A stretch of 14,904 nt of DNA from a bacterium (lineage in GTDB: Bacteria > Planctomycetota > Planctomycetia > Pirellulales > Pirellulaceae): the NCBI GenBank assembly GCA_030432015.1, contig JAUIHJ010000095.1, positions 1 through 14,904 of the forward strand, read 5' to 3'. Each line of letters begins with the position of its first letter. Within the stretch, counting starts at the first letter, position 1. Under the pieces are notes generated by a model. The model did no database searches and was not told the origin of the DNA. It was given only the letters and a program-made list of their open reading frames with translations. Below are positions 14,582-14,904 of the stretch, piece by piece. Made by a program: the position numbers and the translations under genes.

Positions 14582-14904
14582 CTAATCTTTCGACTTCTGC
14601 TGCCGTTTCTTGTTCTTCCCGGCGTTGCGTTTCTTGGCCGCATCATTGGGCCGTTTTCGGTTCCGTCCCTGATGCTCGTTTGCCGCGAGTTCTGTCTCTT
14701 GGCCGCGGTCCCCTTGGGCCTTCATCCAGGCGGCCAGTTGCTGCTTCAGTTCGGCCTTGACCGCCGCGTGCTGCGGGTCGTCCGCCAGGTTGTTCCATTC
14801 GTAGACATCGTTGCCAATGGCGTACAGTTCTTCGGCCGGTCGCTGCTGGTACCGGCGTACTTTATCCGCGGCGTCGACGTTCCCCGCCGCGGCCTGATCG
14901 ACCC
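14582..14904 (-). CDS. Third sulfatase, C-terminal fragment (gene continues off the right edge)
   Basis: Minus-strand frame of 107 residues ending in TAG at 14582-14584. It contains RPAEELYAIGNDVYEWNNLA, then a DDPQHAAVKAELKQQLAAWM segment, the standard C-terminal end of planctomycete sulfatases of the heparan-N-sulfatase-like type. The catalytic cysteine region lies outside the window, so activity cannot be judged. The last 25 or so residues are a strongly basic Lys/Arg/Asn tail. The gene converges on the symporter with only 25 bases between the stops, where CCGT-GAA-ACGG gives just a weak hairpin. Confidence 0.82.
   Translation of the reverse strand, partial: VDQAAAGNVDAADKVRRYQQRPAEELYAIGNDVYEWNNLADDPQHAAVKAELKQQLAAWMKAQGDRGQETELAANEHQGRNRKRPNDAAKKRNAGKNKKRQQKSKD

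Noticed and set aside
1..14904. Search for CRISPR arrays, tRNA/rRNA genes, insertion sequences and attachment sites
   Set aside because: No regularly spaced direct repeats, cloverleaf-like sequences, transposase motifs or terminal inverted repeats with target duplications were seen.

Overview
The window reads as accessory or metabolic chromosome from a Planctomycetota bacterium (Pirellula/Rhodopirellula-like). This rests on family content: a DUF1501 protein, three sulfatases, a secreted quinoprotein-like beta-propeller opening with the planctomycete-typical WPQWRG, and two proteins with twin-arginine-type leaders. All genes look G+C-rich in the same way, and none stands out by eye as a recent import. 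I see no tRNA, rRNA, CRISPR array or insertion sequence.

Layout from left to right. (1) 1-1927, minus: a partial gene for a membrane-spanning TIR protein, with an N-terminal cytosolic TIR domain, a Pro-rich linker, one membrane helix, a low-complexity stalk and at least two SdrD-B-like calcium-type repeats, running off the left edge. (2) 1928-2307: divergent intergenic region with a promoter-like sequence. (3) 2308-3663, plus: secreted PQQ-like beta-propeller. (4) 3664-3842: convergent gap with nested inverted repeats. (5) 3843-6968, minus: a two-gene unit, DUF1501 then a TIM-barrel glycosidase-like protein, separated by two strong dyads. (6) 6969-7174: divergent control region packed with palindromes. 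(7) 7175-9334, plus: a cytosolic multidomain protein (TIR-like, catalytic-looking TIR, SLOG-like). (8) 9428-10858, plus: exported sulfatase. (9) 11041-14556, plus: a tightly overlapped three-gene operon of leaderless choline-sulfatase-like sulfatase, DUF997/YhdT-like small membrane protein and PanF-like sodium:solute symporter. (10) 14582-14904, minus: the C-terminal end of a third sulfatase, running off the right edge.

How the genes may work together. The sulfatases, glycosidase-like protein and symporter fit planctomycete use of sulfated compounds. The exported sulfatase would act outside the cytoplasm, while the leaderless sulfatase coupled to a symporter suggests uptake first and desulfation inside. 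The most unusual content is the two TIR proteins, of very different design, about 5 kb apart. One looks like a membrane receptor. The other joins a TIR domain to a SLOG-like nucleotide-sensor or enzyme fold in one chain, which recalls the separate TIR and SLOG proteins of Thoeris anti-phage defence. No homology search was run, so family assignments rest on motifs read directly from the translations.
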